Source of the DNA: JBEKYD01 sp049509915
GTDB taxonomy: Bacteria; Acidobacteriota; Terriglobia; Bryobacterales; Bryobacteraceae
Direction of reading: 5' to 3'
Assembly (NCBI GenBank): GCA_049509915.1
Contig: JBEKZL010000388.1
Coordinates: 1 to 6,315 of the forward strand
Length of the DNA stretch: 6,315 nt
The position numbers and the translations under genes were made by a program. This document shows positions 4,558 to 6,315 of this stretch, in pieces. Within the stretch, counting starts at the first letter, position 1; every line of letters starts with the position of its first letter. A model generated the notes under the pieces. It saw nothing but the letters and a program-made list of their open reading frames with translations, did no database searches and was not told the DNA's origin.

Positions 4558-6315
4558 AGTGGCGGTCCGATCCCGCCCTGACGCACGTGGTGTCGGTGGG
4601 CATCAGCCGGTACGACATCGGGGGGAACTTCACGTTGCCGCGGGCGGCGGAGCACGCGCTGCAGTTCGCGGAATGGGCGCGGTACTCGGGCGGTGTCAAG
4701 GCGGAGAACATCCATCTGTTCCTGAGCGATGGCAATCCGGGGGCATTCGACGACCGGCTGAAGAAAGCGCGGATCGACCGGAGACCGGCGACCTCCCAGG
4801 AGATCAACGGCTTCATAGAAAAGCAACTCAAGAATTACTCGGGCGATCTGCTGTACCTGTTCTGGTCGGGCCACGGGAGTATCTCGGAGAACCGCGAACG
4901 CATCCTGTTTTTTGAAGACCTGACGGCCGATTTCGACCGGGCCCTGGATTTGAACCACCTGCTGGTGCGGCTGCGCAGCGAGCCTCACGGAAAGTTCCGG
5001 CTGCAACTGGCCTATGTGGACGCCTGCGCGAACCGTTTCGAAGAACTGCGATTCAAGATATCCGCCGGGAAGGACCGGCCGGGAGTCGGCAAGCTGGTTA
5101 CCAGCGTGCGGCAGGTATTCTTTCTGGCCGCGGATTCGGGGCGGGAAGCGATGGCGGGGGAATTTTCCAGTGCGGTGTTGGGGGCGCTGAAAGGCGAGTG
5201 GGAGCGAGGCCGGCTGTGGCCGCCGGATCCGGACGCGGTGCGCGAGGCGGTGCGTCCCATCTTCGAACAAATGCATCAACGTCCGGTGCAGATCGCATGG
5301 AGCACGAAGGATGGCGACGAATACGGGGAAGAAGTGTCTGGCGACCTGCCGGCTTCCGACTACGTAAACGGGGTGGCGCGGGCGGCGGGATATCCGGTGC
5401 GCTTCCTGCGGCGGCTGGTGGTGCTGGCGCCGGCGTTGACGGCGGAAAGCTCCGGCGGCAAACGGGACGAGCTCTACCGGCAACTCTCCCAACAACCGGC
5501 GGAAGCGGACCGAGCCAGCCGCCTGACGCCGGAGATGGACCTGCTGCGGCTGATCGCGCGCGCGTTCGAATCGAGACGAACCGACGTGCTGGAACGAGTG
5601 ATCGACGACGTCGCATTTACGGCGGAACTGGGCCGGTTGTCTTTATTGCGGGAGGCGCGCCTGACGGCGCTGGCCACAACCATGGCGGAATTGAAGAAAG
5701 ACTATCTGGCCACGGTGATACCGCTGGCCGCGGCGCCCGAGCGGCTGAGCGCCGCGACGGTGGACGCGATGCTGGATGAGCTGACGCAAATCCATTCCGA
5801 CGACACCTTCGGGTTCCTGTGGCAATTTCTGCTGCGAGTGGCGGCGCGCCACCCCGCCGACGGCGCCCGGATCGAGCAATTTGTCGGGCAGAACTCGAAC
5901 CAGGTGGTGGTGCGCTCGATACGCGAAGATCTCCAGCGGGAGCAGCGCTTCCTGCTCAGTATTACGATTGAACCGGAATTCGGAGAGCACCCGCTCCCGA
6001 GGGGCGTCGAGGCGAGGCTGCTGCTGGCCGGGACGCTGACGGTGGTACACGCGTTCCCGGCGAAGAAAGTGGAGGACTGGAGCGGGGCGGAGCGGGCGGC
6101 CGGGGAAGTGGTTCTGGCGGCGCGCAAGATCGTCATCGATCAATACCGGAAAGGGGAGGACGCGCTGGATATCGAGTTCCTGTTGCCGGAGGGGTCTTTC
6201 TCCCGGGCGCCGGACCAGTTCGGGCTGGCGCTGCGGGCCAAGCGGGCAACCCTGGGCCGGCTGCATTCGGTGATCGTGCGCTGGCGCGCGCGGCTGCTGG
6301 AGCCCTCGACGACGG
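4527..6315 (+). CDS. Caspase-like protease with VMAP-C-like C-terminus (partial, runs off window)
   Basis: The frame is open for 596 codons from ATG 4527 to the window edge; no stop is seen. Residues 19-270 look like a caspase-like (peptidase C14 / metacaspase) domain: strand 1 VVSVGISRYD (21-30), catalytic His116 in LFWSGHG, catalytic Cys167 in YVDACAN, and the strand VFFLAADSGREA (197-208), typical of caspase-hemoglobinase folds. A helical middle (about 330-470, beginning LTPEMDLLRLIARAF) is unassigned and could be an effector-associated or VMAP-middle region. From about 475, FLLSITIEPE and then LDIEFLLPEGSFSRAPDQF (547-565) and VIVRWRARL (582-590) resemble the VMAP-C pattern (an IEFfLP segment, then a final VxxRxxxR strand). 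VMAPs act with MoxR ATPase and vWA proteins in ternary conflict systems, carrying an effector that self-activates on a threat. Here that effector would be proteolytic. No clear Shine-Dalgarno precedes 4527; the 31-base overlap suggests coupling to the hydrolase. Confidence 0.68.
   Translation, partial: MASDPGVHSVEWRSDPALTHVVSVGISRYDIGGNFTLPRAAEHALQFAEWARYSGGVKAENIHLFLSDGNPGAFDDRLKKARIDRRPATSQEINGFIEKQLKNYSGDLLYLFWSGHGSISENRERILFFEDLTADFDRALDLNHLLVRLRSEPHGKFRLQLAYVDACANRFEELRFKISAGKDRPGVGKLVTSVRQVFFLAADSGREAMAGEFSSAVLGALKGEWERGRLWPPDPDAVREAVRPIFEQMHQRPVQIAWSTKDGDEYGEEVSGDLPASDYVNGVARAAGYPVRFLRRLVVLAPALTAESSGGKRDELYRQLSQQPAEADRASRLTPEMDLLRLIARAFESRRTDVLERVIDDVAFTAELGRLSLLREARLTALATTMAELKKDYLATVIPLAAAPERLSAATVDAMLDELTQIHSDDTFGFLWQFLLRVAARHPADGARIEQFVGQNSNQVVVRSIREDLQREQRFLLSITIEPEFGEHPLPRGVEARLLLAGTLTVVHAFPAKKVEDWSGAERAAGEVVLAARKIVIDQYRKGEDALDIEFLLPEGSFSRAPDQFGLALRAKRATLGRLHSVIVRWRARLLEPSTT

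Noticed and set aside
4551..5495. Long minus-strand open frame (314 codons) opposite the caspase-like gene
   Set aside because: The + strand frame here encodes recognisable caspase motifs. The antisense product is rich in Arg, Pro, His and Gln without domain character, which is common opposite GC-rich genes.
5198..5779. Plus-strand 193-codon open frame in another frame of the caspase-like gene
   Set aside because: The product is a low-complexity Gly/Arg/Ala string; the caspase-VMAP frame through the same DNA is continuous and motif-bearing.

Overview
The window is GC-rich and carries tightly packed genes, all on the + strand. No stretch over 305 bases lacks a gene. The protein style suggests an acidobacterium of the Solibacter/Bryobacter type, or a related soil lineage. 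The main pointers are the pilus-assembly cassette, the low-complexity pilin-like protein and the conflict-type downstream genes. This assignment is inference: there is no rRNA or marker gene in view.

Region 1 (1-3077) is the distal part of a type IV pilus / type II secretion inner-membrane operon. It holds the C-terminal end of a PilN-like protein, a PilO-like protein (one membrane helix, coiled coil, alignment domain), and a PilP/GspC-like protein (one membrane helix, proline-rich linker, beta-rich C-terminal domain). The fourth gene is a 557-residue pilin/pseudopilin-like protein with a very long Gly/Ser/Asn/Pro-rich tail. The genes overlap by 17, 4 and 4 bases, so translation is probably coupled. 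The start region of the pilin-like gene contains three back-to-back perfect inverted repeats. They read in frame and look like a small palindromic (REP/MITE-like) insertion that lengthened the leader peptide.

Region 2 (3078-3381) is a 304-base intergenic spacer. It contains a perfect 9-bp hairpin followed at once by a 6-bp hairpin with a T-rich tail, which is a likely intrinsic terminator for the pilus operon. A weak extended -10-like promoter lies near its right end.

Region 3 (3382-6315) is a two-gene overlapping unit. The first gene encodes an alpha/beta hydrolase with a recognisable triad. The second starts inside the end of the first and stays open to the window edge, 596 codons without a stop. 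Its N-terminus is a caspase-like (peptidase C14 / metacaspase) domain with His116 and Cys167. Its C-terminus resembles the VMAP-C domain of vWA-MoxR-associated proteins, described in NTP-dependent ternary conflict systems. This is the most interesting part of the window: a candidate defence or programmed-death module pairing a caspase-VMAP protein with a hydrolase, placed immediately after a pilus operon. The ATPase (MoxR) and vWA partners, if present, must lie downstream of the window.
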